Shown here piece after piece: positions 36,758 through 45,851 of a stretch of 64,000 bases of DNA. The stretch is from the NCBI GenBank assembly GCA_028015205.1, contig CM051521.1, positions 100,664,513 to 100,728,512 on the forward strand, read 5' to 3'. Source of the stretch: Mytilisepta virgata. Lineage: Eukaryota; Mollusca; Bivalvia; Mytilida; Mytilidae. Both the position numbers and the translations under genes were made by a program. The notes beneath the pieces were generated by a model, which saw only the letters and a program-made list of their open reading frames with translations, searched no databases and was not told where the DNA came from. The first letter of the stretch is position 1; every line of letters starts with the position of its first letter.

Positions 36758-38640
36758 TAATAAAATACAAAATTTGTTGGATTCAAAGGGCATGATTTAT
36801 TGGAGGCACTGCGTTGCCCTAGAATTATAGCTGCATTCGCAGGCCCATACTGTTCTAAAGTTGGGTTTGTTCTGGCACCATTCCGTATTCCTCTTTGCTG
36901 GCCAAATAAATTTTCGACTAAGTTTTAATTCATATATCCAGGATTGATTTTATTGCCATTCTTTAGCATAATTTCACAAAGAGATATAAACCCCATTACT
37001 GACGAATTAATGTCTTCTCTGGTTTCTCCGGTTATTAAGTTTTTGGGGTCGAACAGCATAACAGATTAACAGTCTCTTCCCAGGAATTAAAAAATTTAAG
37101 AATGTTCATTAGTTTTCCACGGGTGAAATTGTTTGATTTTGGGTACATAAATATTCCTACCAACTGGGAGGTATGTTAGTTGATGCCAACATTTCAGGAT
37201 TGGGTAACGTTGCCTGAGAGATAAAGCATGTTTTTGTTTAATACATGGCAATTGATTGCGCATTTTAGATGCAGGTGTCAGATTAATGTGTTCATCTGAA
37301 AGCCTGTTATGTATAATTGTATCACAAAGCCATTTTGAAAATTAAATTAAAATGCTTCCATCCAGTGCTCCAACATTATTGGTTTCCAGCTTTGGTTTTG
37401 TGTTCTTTCCTGCTAGATTCTATATTATTTCTTATATTTTATGACATGCATTATATCCTGAATAGCATACATATGTGACTTTTGAAAAAAAACAACATAT
37501 TTATGAAGGTGCGATTTGTTGAAGCTCCTTCAGCCATTACATAGTATATTGTAAAGCCATGCTCAGCCATTAGATCAGAACATGTCCAGTTGGTGTGCTG
37601 CAGCTGGATAAGAACAAAAATATGCAACAGGCCATCTGAAGCCAGTTAGTCCATGAAAAATAAACTAGAGAGCATGAGTGGCAAGCTCCACTCTTTCTCC
37701 TTTTACAAATGATATGATATCAATGTTATTGTTGGTGGTGTCCATATCAATAAATCCGACAATATTCCATGAATTACCAGATTTCGTAATTATTAAGTCA
37801 TCCTGAATAGACATTTTGTCTATAATAAAACCTCCATGTCTTCCAAATTCAGATGCGTTTGGTTTTTCCATTTCTTTCAAATTAAAAATAACATTTCCTT
37901 GGTTGAAACCAGGAGTTTGTTTTACTGAATTGTTGTAATACTGCAGTAAACGTTTTGTTGACAATTCAAGAAATCCAGATTTATTTAGGTCATTATATGC
38001 CTAAGACCTTATAAAAAGAGTAAGACACAAACTAATTTTTTTTTTGGTCCCACCTTTTCTGATGAATATATCTCATCATTTCTTGTAGTTATTCAGCTGG
38101 GATTTTAAGTGAATTACAAAATTGTCCGGGACATCCATTTTTAAAACCAACCCAAGAATTGAAGATCATCATGATGCTCTTCTGAAAGTTGGATTGGATT
38201 TTCCGGCGGGGGTTCATCAGGAATAGTAATAGCTTGTTCTTCATTAGAGTGAACAGTAACGGTTGGTTTTTTTCAGCGGAAAGTTTCGCAGATTCTTGTT
38301 TTATTAGTTTTTATTCGTTCAATGCTGGTCTTTCTTCCACACATTTTGTCTTTGAGTTTAGGTGTGATTGCTTTTCATCTTCATTAACCCGTTTCTTGCT
38401 TTTATTCTTGAAGTGTTTTTATGTTCACATGTGTCACAGGTAATATTTTTGACTACCAAATTTTACAGGATTTTGCCAGGTATCATCTTTGCCAAAGTTA
38501 ACAACAGTTGGTAAAGAACATCTTATTTTATAGAATTTGCTTCCTCAAAAGCTGTACAGTGAGCAGGAATAACTGCGTGACTGTCATTACGAGGCCTCAA
38601 TTTCAGATTTTTGCATAGAACAAATCTTTTGTAATTACTA
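36758..38640 (-). pseudogene. P-element/THAP9-like transposase pseudogene
   Basis: Reading the minus strand from about 38640 down to a stop at 36758-36760, conserved pieces appear in order but in changing frames with several stops. First is HAVIPAHCTAFEEANSIK; then YLCDTCEHKN (zinc-binding-like); then RSKHAYNDLNKSGFLELSTK and TPGF; then GGFIIDKMSIQDDL..VGFIDMD (RNase H-like core with an acidic residue). After that come HALQF..WPVAYF..AAHQLD, LSDEHINLTPASKMR, and finally NLVENLFGQQRGIRNGARTN-PTLEQYGP near the end. This order and wording match the TNP/P-element-like transposases that THAP9 belongs to. Multiple frameshifts and stops make it dead. No N-terminal THAP domain was located. An intact stretch of 99 codons remains at 37665-37964. 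Confidence 0.8.
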
Positions 38641-38819
38641 GTATCAAATTTACTAGTAGAACTGACTTAAACAATTCTTGTTATCAGCTTAACAATTAGA
38701 TCTTTACTGGGCGGAGCTTGTTTCCTCAAGTAATTGTAGAATTCCAAGCAAGCTTGATATATATCCATCAGTTTCAATATACACTGATCCTCCCCTGCAG
38801 TGACATGATTAAGTAAAGT

Positions 38820-39020
38820 CAAGAAATATCAAAGGGATATTCGAAGGAGAGGAAAATCGAAACAACTGACAAACTCCGGAGAACAACGAAGACAAGACCA
38901 AAATAATACATGCACTACAATTAACAACTAAAAACAAATGAACAACAAAAAACCGGGGTAGATTCAGGTACTCCGGAAGAGTAAGCAGTCTCTGCTTCCT
39001 GTAGGCTGCTCATGTCAAAT
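38820..39020 (+). repeat. Dispersed repeat related to the retroelement 3' region
   Basis: AAATATCAAAGGGATATTCG..GACAAACTCCGGAG.. followed by CAGGTACTCCGGAAGAGTAAGCAG. The last part matches the retroelement tails at 36570-36600 and 41010-41035. Confidence 0.6.
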
Positions 39021-40230
39021 CCGGTATGAGGAAGGACTTCTGCAATATAAAAAAAACTCAATTTAAATGGTCATTTTAACATCTACCCTGAGAAAAGCAA
39101 GTGGAAAGGTGTGTGTTGCTGTATTACTAACTGTAAAATGTACAAAAGGTATAAGACATATTGTCATAAAGAACAACCAAACCTGTTACAGTCAGGGGTT
39201 TAGAGAAAATATCATACATTATTATTGAGTTATCTACTCTTTTGAAAAATCATTATTGTCATATCACATGTCAGGGTTTTTGTCTCGCCTACAGCGAAAG
39301 TCGCAATAGACAAGACATGGGTGTGTTAAACACTGTCCCATATATAGCCGCTTCCACTGCCTATGGAAAGTAGAAATACTTTAGGGAGGAACCATTTGAA
39401 AATCTGCAGGGCATGGATATAAGTAGTTTGCTTCCCTATAAACATGTATAAATGGGAAAAAAATAAACCTTATCCAGTTTTAATTTTTCTAAGCGCGATT
39501 TCAGTGTTGACAATGAAATTTTGTACATGTAGTTCAATCCTGAAGAAAAAATGCGGATTTGAAGAATGGGTTTGCGAACACCAATTCCACCTACAGAAAA
39601 AAAACACAGTTCTTATAGTTTATAATCATATGAAGTTTAGGGGCGAACATTTGAAAATCGGGGGGGGGGGGGGTGTTCTTGGTCAAACAATTGTTTTTCA
39701 TACGCGAAGCAACAAAATACTTGTATCTTTTTCAATACAATGCATTAATCATTATTTAAATGATCAATTACCTTGAATCAAACTTTTTTTCTAACCTTGG
39801 GACAGTGTTTTCCTATAATATAATTTATTTTGGAGCTGAATTCAAAAGCACATGTCACTTGTTTATTATCAATATCAGTCAATGAATGACTCAATTTGTT
39901 AGAAAAAATTAGCAGAGTTCGGTATTTGGTTATTACAAGGGCTATATAATTCCATATTCATAACCGGCGGAATAGGAGAACACAAAGGTAATTTTTTTGC
40001 GTCCTCCGGCCCACTTTCGATCCCTTTCAATTTCGTTCCACCGCCTATGCCATATATTATACTTATAGTTCATTGGTTATCGCAGTTTGTAGCACGGACT
40101 TTGGGCTTGATGTATTATTGCTTTAAAGCAAGGAATGTTATATTGTGTTATTTTATTCTAAAACATCTCGTTCCGGGCCTTTTCAGGCCTGAATTCGTTA
40201 TCCTTAAAGTCGTCACAAAAAAGCATCTTG
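39020..40230. other. Intergenic DNA, little recognised
   Basis: Holds a GTCTCGCCTACAGCGAAAG end at about 39281 (possible fragment of the GTCTCGCC family), a G14 tract at 39660-39673, and otherwise nothing recognised. The 110-codon frame at 39444-39776 crosses the G tract and is not convincing. Confidence 0.4.
39660..39673 (+). repeat. G14 homopolymer
   Basis: Fourteen consecutive G followed by TGTTC. Not in an evident TIR element, unlike the run at 29325. Confidence 0.9.
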
Positions 40231-40240
40231 TCCCCTGGAT

Positions 40241-40365
40241 CACAGGGGCTCGTTACAATTGACACAGTATGTCATCTGTGGCCCCGATCTATAACGATCT
40301 ATATTATAGATCGGGCCGGATCATTCACAGATGACATACTCTGTCAATTGTAACGAGCCCCTGTG
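40241..40365. mobile_element. CACAGGGG palindromic MITE
   Basis: The left arm begins CACAGGGGCTCGTTACAATT and the right end is its reverse complement. The arms run about 60 bp each with few mismatches (GACACAG versus GACAGAG) and meet around the ATAGATCG palindromes at 40285-40315. It is flanked by the 7-bp direct repeat CCTGGAT at 40234-40240 and 40366-40372. A single-arm copy is at 44291. Confidence 0.88.
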
Positions 40366-40852
40366 CCTGGATCTTGCCTAAAATAATTTAAAAATTGCAC
40401 AATAAAAATATTCGCCTGGAAAATAGCTGATATTCTCTGGGTTGTCAGGTCATTGTCCGCAATGAATATTAAGATGCTTAGCATCTTTTTGCAACATAAA
40501 GCTCTTTGCAATGTTGAAAGCCATGATCCTGTCGTCTGCTGAAATTAGAGCATAACCGTGAAAGTCCCGCGAAAAAGTGTCAAACGCAATAATGATGTAG
40601 ATGAGCCTTTTTAGTCAATTTTCGATTCTTAATTTTTAATCAATTTTTTTCAAAAAGCGAAATTATCAAAACTGTAAATTCAGTTTAGTATATTTTCAAA
40701 GTGTAATAAAAATATAAAATATTAAATTTTAAAACGAGTTTTAGAATTTTAATTATTTTATGAAATGTTGATATTTTAAACCTTGCCGGATAAAAATTAA
40801 AAAAATAAAATGTGAAAATTTTGAATTTTTAAGTGTTACACGGACCCATTTA

Positions 40853-41820
40853 CCATAAAGAAGACAACTATACCTAAGGGGCAAATAAAAAAACGAATCC
40901 ATTGGACAGACAAACCCAGGAAGACAAATGAACAACCACAAGCATAACAAATAAACACTGAAAACTAAAAAAAGAACTATGAACAATACGAACTCCTATA
41001 AAACCCAGGAGTGAACTCAGGTGCTCCGGAAGGATAAACAGTTCTGGCTCCGTATACGGCACCCGTCTTGAAATTCAAGTCAATCCGGTGGAAGTCTCAA
41101 ATCCATGGAGGTACACTAAATGTTACGACAGTGGGAACAGGTCCAACATTATCTTAGATATTGGAACACTGTAAGGGTCAATCAATTCGTGATGACGACC
41201 ATCACATTTCCTGAGTGATGTAGGCTTTTTACTTGACTTTTTTCATTAAGCCAAGGGTAAACTTCGTTAAATTAAAACACAAAATAGGAGTTGAAGCTAT
41301 ATGTTTAGCATTGATTAGCAGTTGACCATTGAAAGATACTTATCTCAACAAACTATGTTTCAAATTTTAACAAGATATATTGAGCCCATCTAAGTCGACA
41401 CGTTTTTTAATTTACCCGAAAATTGCTAATTTTGTGATTTTTCGTGCATATTTGATTTTTTTATGGACAAGGCGACTTAACTCCAGAACAACATCTGACT
41501 TTCATCAGGTAACAGTAAATGAGTCTAAGGAAATGTCACTAGATAAGTCTAGTGAGTCTTGTACCAGTCTTTTTAGCAACTTTAAAACTCTGATCACAGA
41601 TACAAAGAACTTGGCAATATTTCGAAACCATTTTTCACCATTTAAGTAACGATGATTAAAGTTTTTTAGAATAATTATGAATATTTACACTGGAACAATA
41701 AGAAAAATTGTTTTCATATACTTATTAATAAAGTTTCATTTTTTAAGTAGAAAAGCTAAGTGATGACATCAACCTATCATTGATAAAACCCTGGTTAAGA
41801 AGCTTTTGTGACAGCAGTAC
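40853..41820 (-). mobile_element. Retroelement copy 2, interrupted by the 538-bp MITE
   Basis: Minus-strand counterpart of 36340-36740: from 41220 leftward it holds the 3' region, and 41766-41820 continues the coding end upstream of the break (AAAACCCTGGTTAAGAAGC). The two halves become contiguous when 41221-41758 and one 7-bp duplication are ignored. Frames are not intact. Confidence 0.8.
41221..41758 (+). mobile_element. 538-bp MITE, copy 2 (nested in retroelement)
   Basis: Same length and ends as the copy at 21943-22480. Differences I found by eye: G to T in the left end, T to C inside, G to A in the last eight bases. It is flanked by AGTGATG at 41214-41220 and 41759-41765. The uninterrupted target is visible in the sister retroelement copy near 36385-36400 (as reverse complement), which fixes the insertion boundaries exactly. 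Confidence 0.92.
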
Positions 41821-41829
41821 GATTGGTAA

Positions 41830-43160
41830 TGTGAAATCATATTTACATGTATATATTACAGTGTTTGTATTTTATGTAACAAAAAAAAAAAAAAACAACA
41901 AAAAAACAGAATTTTATTCAAACAAGACCTCTGTATATCAAAAAATGTAAATTTAGAAATATATAAATAAAAATGGTATTACTAACAACTTGAAGAGGTC
42001 TTATATAGTTGTTGGTAATGCTTTATTTTTTTTTTCATTTTCTATCCATGAATTTAAAACCTAAAAATCCCTCTCCAATTGAAAAAAAAGAGTTTATAAT
42101 GAATGTATTATCATGCTTAGAGAAGGTGCTGAAGACCACAATTATTTTCATTTGTTTTTCGTTTAAACGTAACGGTATATTTACATTTTGAAATAATTTA
42201 GTTTATGTTTTATCAAAGAATTCAAAGTATTTGCAATCCAAAATGTTGTTAAAATTTCAGAACATTTGATTATTGCTACTTTAATACATATCTCTATGTA
42301 GAGACATTTCAAACCCAATAAATTAAAACAGTTACTCTTGTATGTGACAACCCGGCGTGGTACATGGTTTACAAATAGGATGCTATTCATACTGAATGTG
42401 TAAGGCGTAATAAAAAATATCATTTGTTTCCTGTAATGATTGAACAAATTAGGGTCGGTCGGTAATTTTTTTTATTTTTCCAAAACTTTTTACAAAGGCT
42501 ATGTAGGGGATTCATCTTGACTTAACAGTGCTTGTTCAAAAATAGTCAAGAAAATTTATGGTATGCACCAAAAATAAGGGTCGGTCGAGTTACCGGAAAC
42601 ACAGGATTATTTTTATTTGGCCTAAATATAAATGAGAAGTCAAACAAACAAAACAGACTGAGTTATGTCTTTATAAGGGAAAAACCATTTGATTTTTAGG
42701 AGACAAGCCTAAGTGATCTTTCCTAGATTTTTTGGAGTTGATGATCCATGAACCTGTCTGTTTTCGAATCGACTTTTTCAAAATATATAATTACCCTATC
42801 AAAATCTATTGAATCGTGTTTTTTTTTCATCGAATAAAAAAAAAACAGATTATCTGGAGAACTGCAGCTGTTGACGAAGGTCCTATCTTAGAGGCGGGGA
42901 TGAGGGGTACCCCGAATCACCTGTACATATATATAGGCTCGTCCCCTAAAAAATTAAACCCCGCCAAAAATAGAACTTTTTTCAAAACATTAAAAAAAAT
43001 GTCTAAATAAGTGACCCCCATAAAATATATAGACCCCCCCCCCATCCCAAGGTATAATTCATTACACCTGAAAATACCTACTGAAATTTTCAAAACCTCA
43101 AATTAATACTTACACCAATTTAAACTCGAAACACTATCATTTTCACAGTACATTACTTCA
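41830..43160. other. Intergenic DNA with a possible GGGTCGGTCG repeat
   Basis: A poly(A)-rich run lies at 41880-41905. The motif AGGGTCGGTCG occurs at about 42451 and 42577 in the same direction, bracketing ~125 bp, perhaps a dispersed repeat. CCCCxxxAAAAAT-rich fragments follow at 42930-43050. No coding sequence was identified. Confidence 0.35.
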
Positions 43161-43214
43161 TAAAAATCAGATGTGAGGGTAATAAAAATAAAATATATCA
43201 CAAAATACCTCAAT

Positions 43215-43400
43215 AAATTTGATGCACTGTATGGCCACTTCAATGACTGACAACTCATCAGCCTCAATGCTTATATTAGTTAGATCTATGTGATCATGCA
43301 GTATCATGCTGACCGTGGCAATCCATGAATTAAATAATTTGTGTAAATACAAATACTTCATTGGCACAAACTCGTTTACAATAAATGGCAAAGGCCAATT
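43215..43400 (-). other. Possible isolated coding exon, identity unknown
   Basis: The minus frame reads FIVNEFVPMKYLYLHKLFNS..SWIATVSMILHDH..IEADELSVIEVAIQCIKFIE and then meets a donor-like GAG|GTATTT near 43215. The composition looks protein-like (amphipathic, acidic and hydrophobic mixture) but there is no good acceptor: the only AG upstream lacks a pyrimidine tract. I do not recognise it. It could be a degenerate exon, a pseudogene piece or chance. Confidence 0.22.
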
Positions 43401-44045
43401 ATTGCAATATGATGTAACACAATAATTCCAGAAATCAAATCAAATTATATATAATATACTGTACTTCAAATGAACATAATTCTTCATAAAATTTTTGCAC
43501 CCCAAAAAAAATAGCTCAGAAATATTTAACCCACTCCCCCAAAATACTTTGAAATTCTCAGAACCCCCAAAAATAGCAAAATTAAGAAACACAGGTAGGC
43601 CTACAGGAAAATTTTCAGAGTACCACCTCTGAGAGTCCGATATGAGCCAATGGGAATGGGAAATAAAAAAAAATTCACAATGAATGGAAACAAAAATTGT
43701 TTACATGTTGCATTTAAATCAATTCGTACAAAACCAAATGAAATAAAATCTACAAAAATGTTTTACGAATAGTTGTTTTATTCCGGAAATTGAATACTAT
43801 AAACGATTCAGAAATTAAAATTAACTGCATCTGGTTTCTGTTAAGATGTTTATTACTCCCTAGCTCATCATTTGGTAATATAATAACTGAAACCAGATTT
43901 CACACAACAGAGAAAACTATATCGCATTGTTCTTTACAGTTCATTCCATTTTATTCATTGGTAACTACTAGAAAATAATCAGTTTAGTAATACATAAAGA
44001 AACACTGGCAATTTTTAAAAAAATGATATCAATAATGGTAGTTTA

Positions 44046-44112
44046 CCTGGTACACCAACATTGGCAACAGCCTGAACAGGGGCTTGTGGAACCACAGGCA
44101 CCGTCACAGACA
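44046..44112 (-). other. Possible isolated minus-strand exon
   Basis: The minus strand encodes SVTVPVVPQAPVQAVANVGV and ends at CCAG|GTAAAC, a reasonable donor. A long T run lies just upstream, but no AG acceptor separates it from the coding-like stretch. It might be the upstream neighbour of the candidate at 43215-43400. Low support. Confidence 0.2.
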
Positions 44113-44290
44113 AAAAAAAAAAAACAAAACAAAGGAATGATCTGAATTTTTGTATCTACAATTTTTAAACTGACATTTATATCTATCTAGTACATCTCAG
44201 TTTGACAACCATTTCAACAGCTGTTCAAGGCCCTGCCACCTAGGTCATGGTCCAGTTACTTTGAATTAATTAGCAATGTTGCTGTCCATC

Positions 44291-44355
44291 CACAGGGGCT
44301 CGTTACAATTGACACAGTATGTCATCTGTGACTGATCCAGCCCCGATCTATAATA
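44291..44355 (+). mobile_element. Solo arm of the CACAGGGG MITE
   Basis: CACAGGGGCTCGTTACAATT continuing to CTGATCCAGCCCCGATCTAT, matching one arm of the 40241-40365 element. The second arm is absent, so it is a truncated copy. Confidence 0.8.
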
Positions 44356-44389
44356 CCATAACAAAAGGGAGGAATCAATTCCGAGAGCG

Positions 44390-45183
44390 CCAAATTTCAA
44401 ATCGTCAGAATTTTTTTTCTGTTCTCCATCCAGTCTGCTTTTTTGCTTATTTCTGCAGTAAAATGATTATATTTTAACAAAATGCCTACCTTTTAGCTCT
44501 AATTTCCCACCAATCGGTTGTATTGGCTCATTTTAGTCCCATTTCTGATGAAATCAGACATTCACTGTCCGGAAGTGACCCACATTTGTATAATTTCCGC
44601 AAATTTGACATATCCATTCCGGAGATAATTTTGAACTTACCAGAGTTTTCCTATCCTCACATACTTGACCCCAAAGGTATTCCGATAAAAAAAGTTAGTT
44701 CCAAATTATCTCGTGCTTAATCAGGAAGAAAGGGATTATCATTTTCTTACATATATATACATAGACGCCAGTTGTCAGTTAAAAAAATAAAACTTACCTG
44801 TGAAGACAATTACGCAAGGTGATGTTTTGACAGATAATTACTTCAACGAAAATAAAAATTTGCCTTGTTTTCATAATTTGGGAATCAAAATCTAGTTTGA
44901 CAAATTTTACTAAACAGGAGTCAAAATACATATATGTGTATTTGCACTGTAAAAAATTTGGGACCACATAAAAAATTCAACTCAAGCCAGTTTGAGTCAA
45001 CTGCACATGGTACATTTATATTATATTCACAAGTGTACAGATGATATCAAGAAAATATATATGTTATTGCACAGCTTTATGTATTAGACAGTATTTAATA
45101 TCTTAAAGTATATGCTAATTGGTTTGGATTTTATTTAGATTTAATTTTATGATAGCAATTTGTTTCAATTTTTTTTTCTTCAG
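44390..45183. other. Probable 5' region of the TRIM/Crypton fusion gene
   Basis: The coding exon at 45184 starts at an acceptor (TTTTTTTTCTTCAG), so at least one upstream non-coding exon is needed, probably here. I could not pick it. On the minus strand two strong donor-like sites exist (CACAG|GTAAGT at about 44802 and CTCTG|GTAAGT at about 44647), which may mean a divergent transcript. Confidence 0.3.
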
Positions 45184-45222
45184 ATGATACAATTAAAGGA
45201 TAAATATGAGAATGGGTCCTGA
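45184..45222 (+). promoter_or_regulatory. Short upstream ORF overlapping the main start
   Basis: The first three bases of the exon after the acceptor are ATG. This ATG opens a 12-codon frame (MIQLKDKYENGS) ending in TGA at 45220-45222, overlapping the main ATG at 45206 in another frame. Such an overlapping uORF usually lowers translation of the downstream frame. The effect here is inference. Confidence 0.45.
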
Positions 45223-45851
45223 TTTGAAGGATGACATGAGGACTCTTGAACATTGGGATTTATTAAATGTTGAACAGCGTGTACAAGGTTTGGAAACAAA
45301 TACCATAAAACTAACAGAAAACAGAAAAGAAAATCTGAGAAGATTACAAGAGCAAAAGGACAATTGTTATACAGAAGTAAGGGCTTTTAGAGATGACTTA
45401 AACAAATATTTAGATGAATTAGAACAAGATTTCTTTGGAGAACTGTCTATATTAGAATGTGAACACAGAAAAGAAATTCAAGATGTTGTATCAGAACTGA
45501 GGTATCTCAGTAAGACTGTTAAAGACTTGAAAACAAAACTGGATGAGATTAAGTACAAATTGTCAAATGACAAGTCACTTCAAAGTTTAGAATTAATTAA
45601 AACATCTATATTAGAAAATGAAACATACTTATATAGTACAATGATCAACAAAACAGGAGGCAAAGAAGTAGATCTCAATATGTCACTAAATCCAGAAGTA
45701 CAAACATTGACAAGTAGAATCAAAACATTAGGAGAGGTATATATAGCTTTAGAACCAGTAGATATTGATTTTGATGAAAAGAAACCAGTTTTAGATGATT
45801 CTGAAATGGATGATGTATCTGAAGATAAAAACAGTGGAAAAGATGATGAAG
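45206..45851 (+). CDS. Fusion gene exon A: TRIM-type coiled coil
   Basis: Preceded by acceptor at 45183 and a 22-nt leader; donor GAAG|GTAGGT after 45851. Encodes residues 1-215. Heptad-like spacing of L/I/V across residues ~20-150, then DSEMDDVSEDKNSGKDDEG, a very acidic hinge. ATG at 45206 chosen because an in-frame TAA lies at 45194. Confidence 0.85.

Noticed and set aside
36489..36830. 113-codon open frame after the RT fragment
   Set aside because: It lies in the retroelement 3' region and runs into the antisense of the transposase pseudogene, so it is a shadow frame.
39444..39776. 110-codon open frame
   Set aside because: It reads through the G14 tract as poly-glycine and has no recognisable motif; chance frame.
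42193..42447. 88-codon minus-strand frame
   Set aside because: No splice sites in suitable positions and no recognisable motif; AT-rich chance frame.
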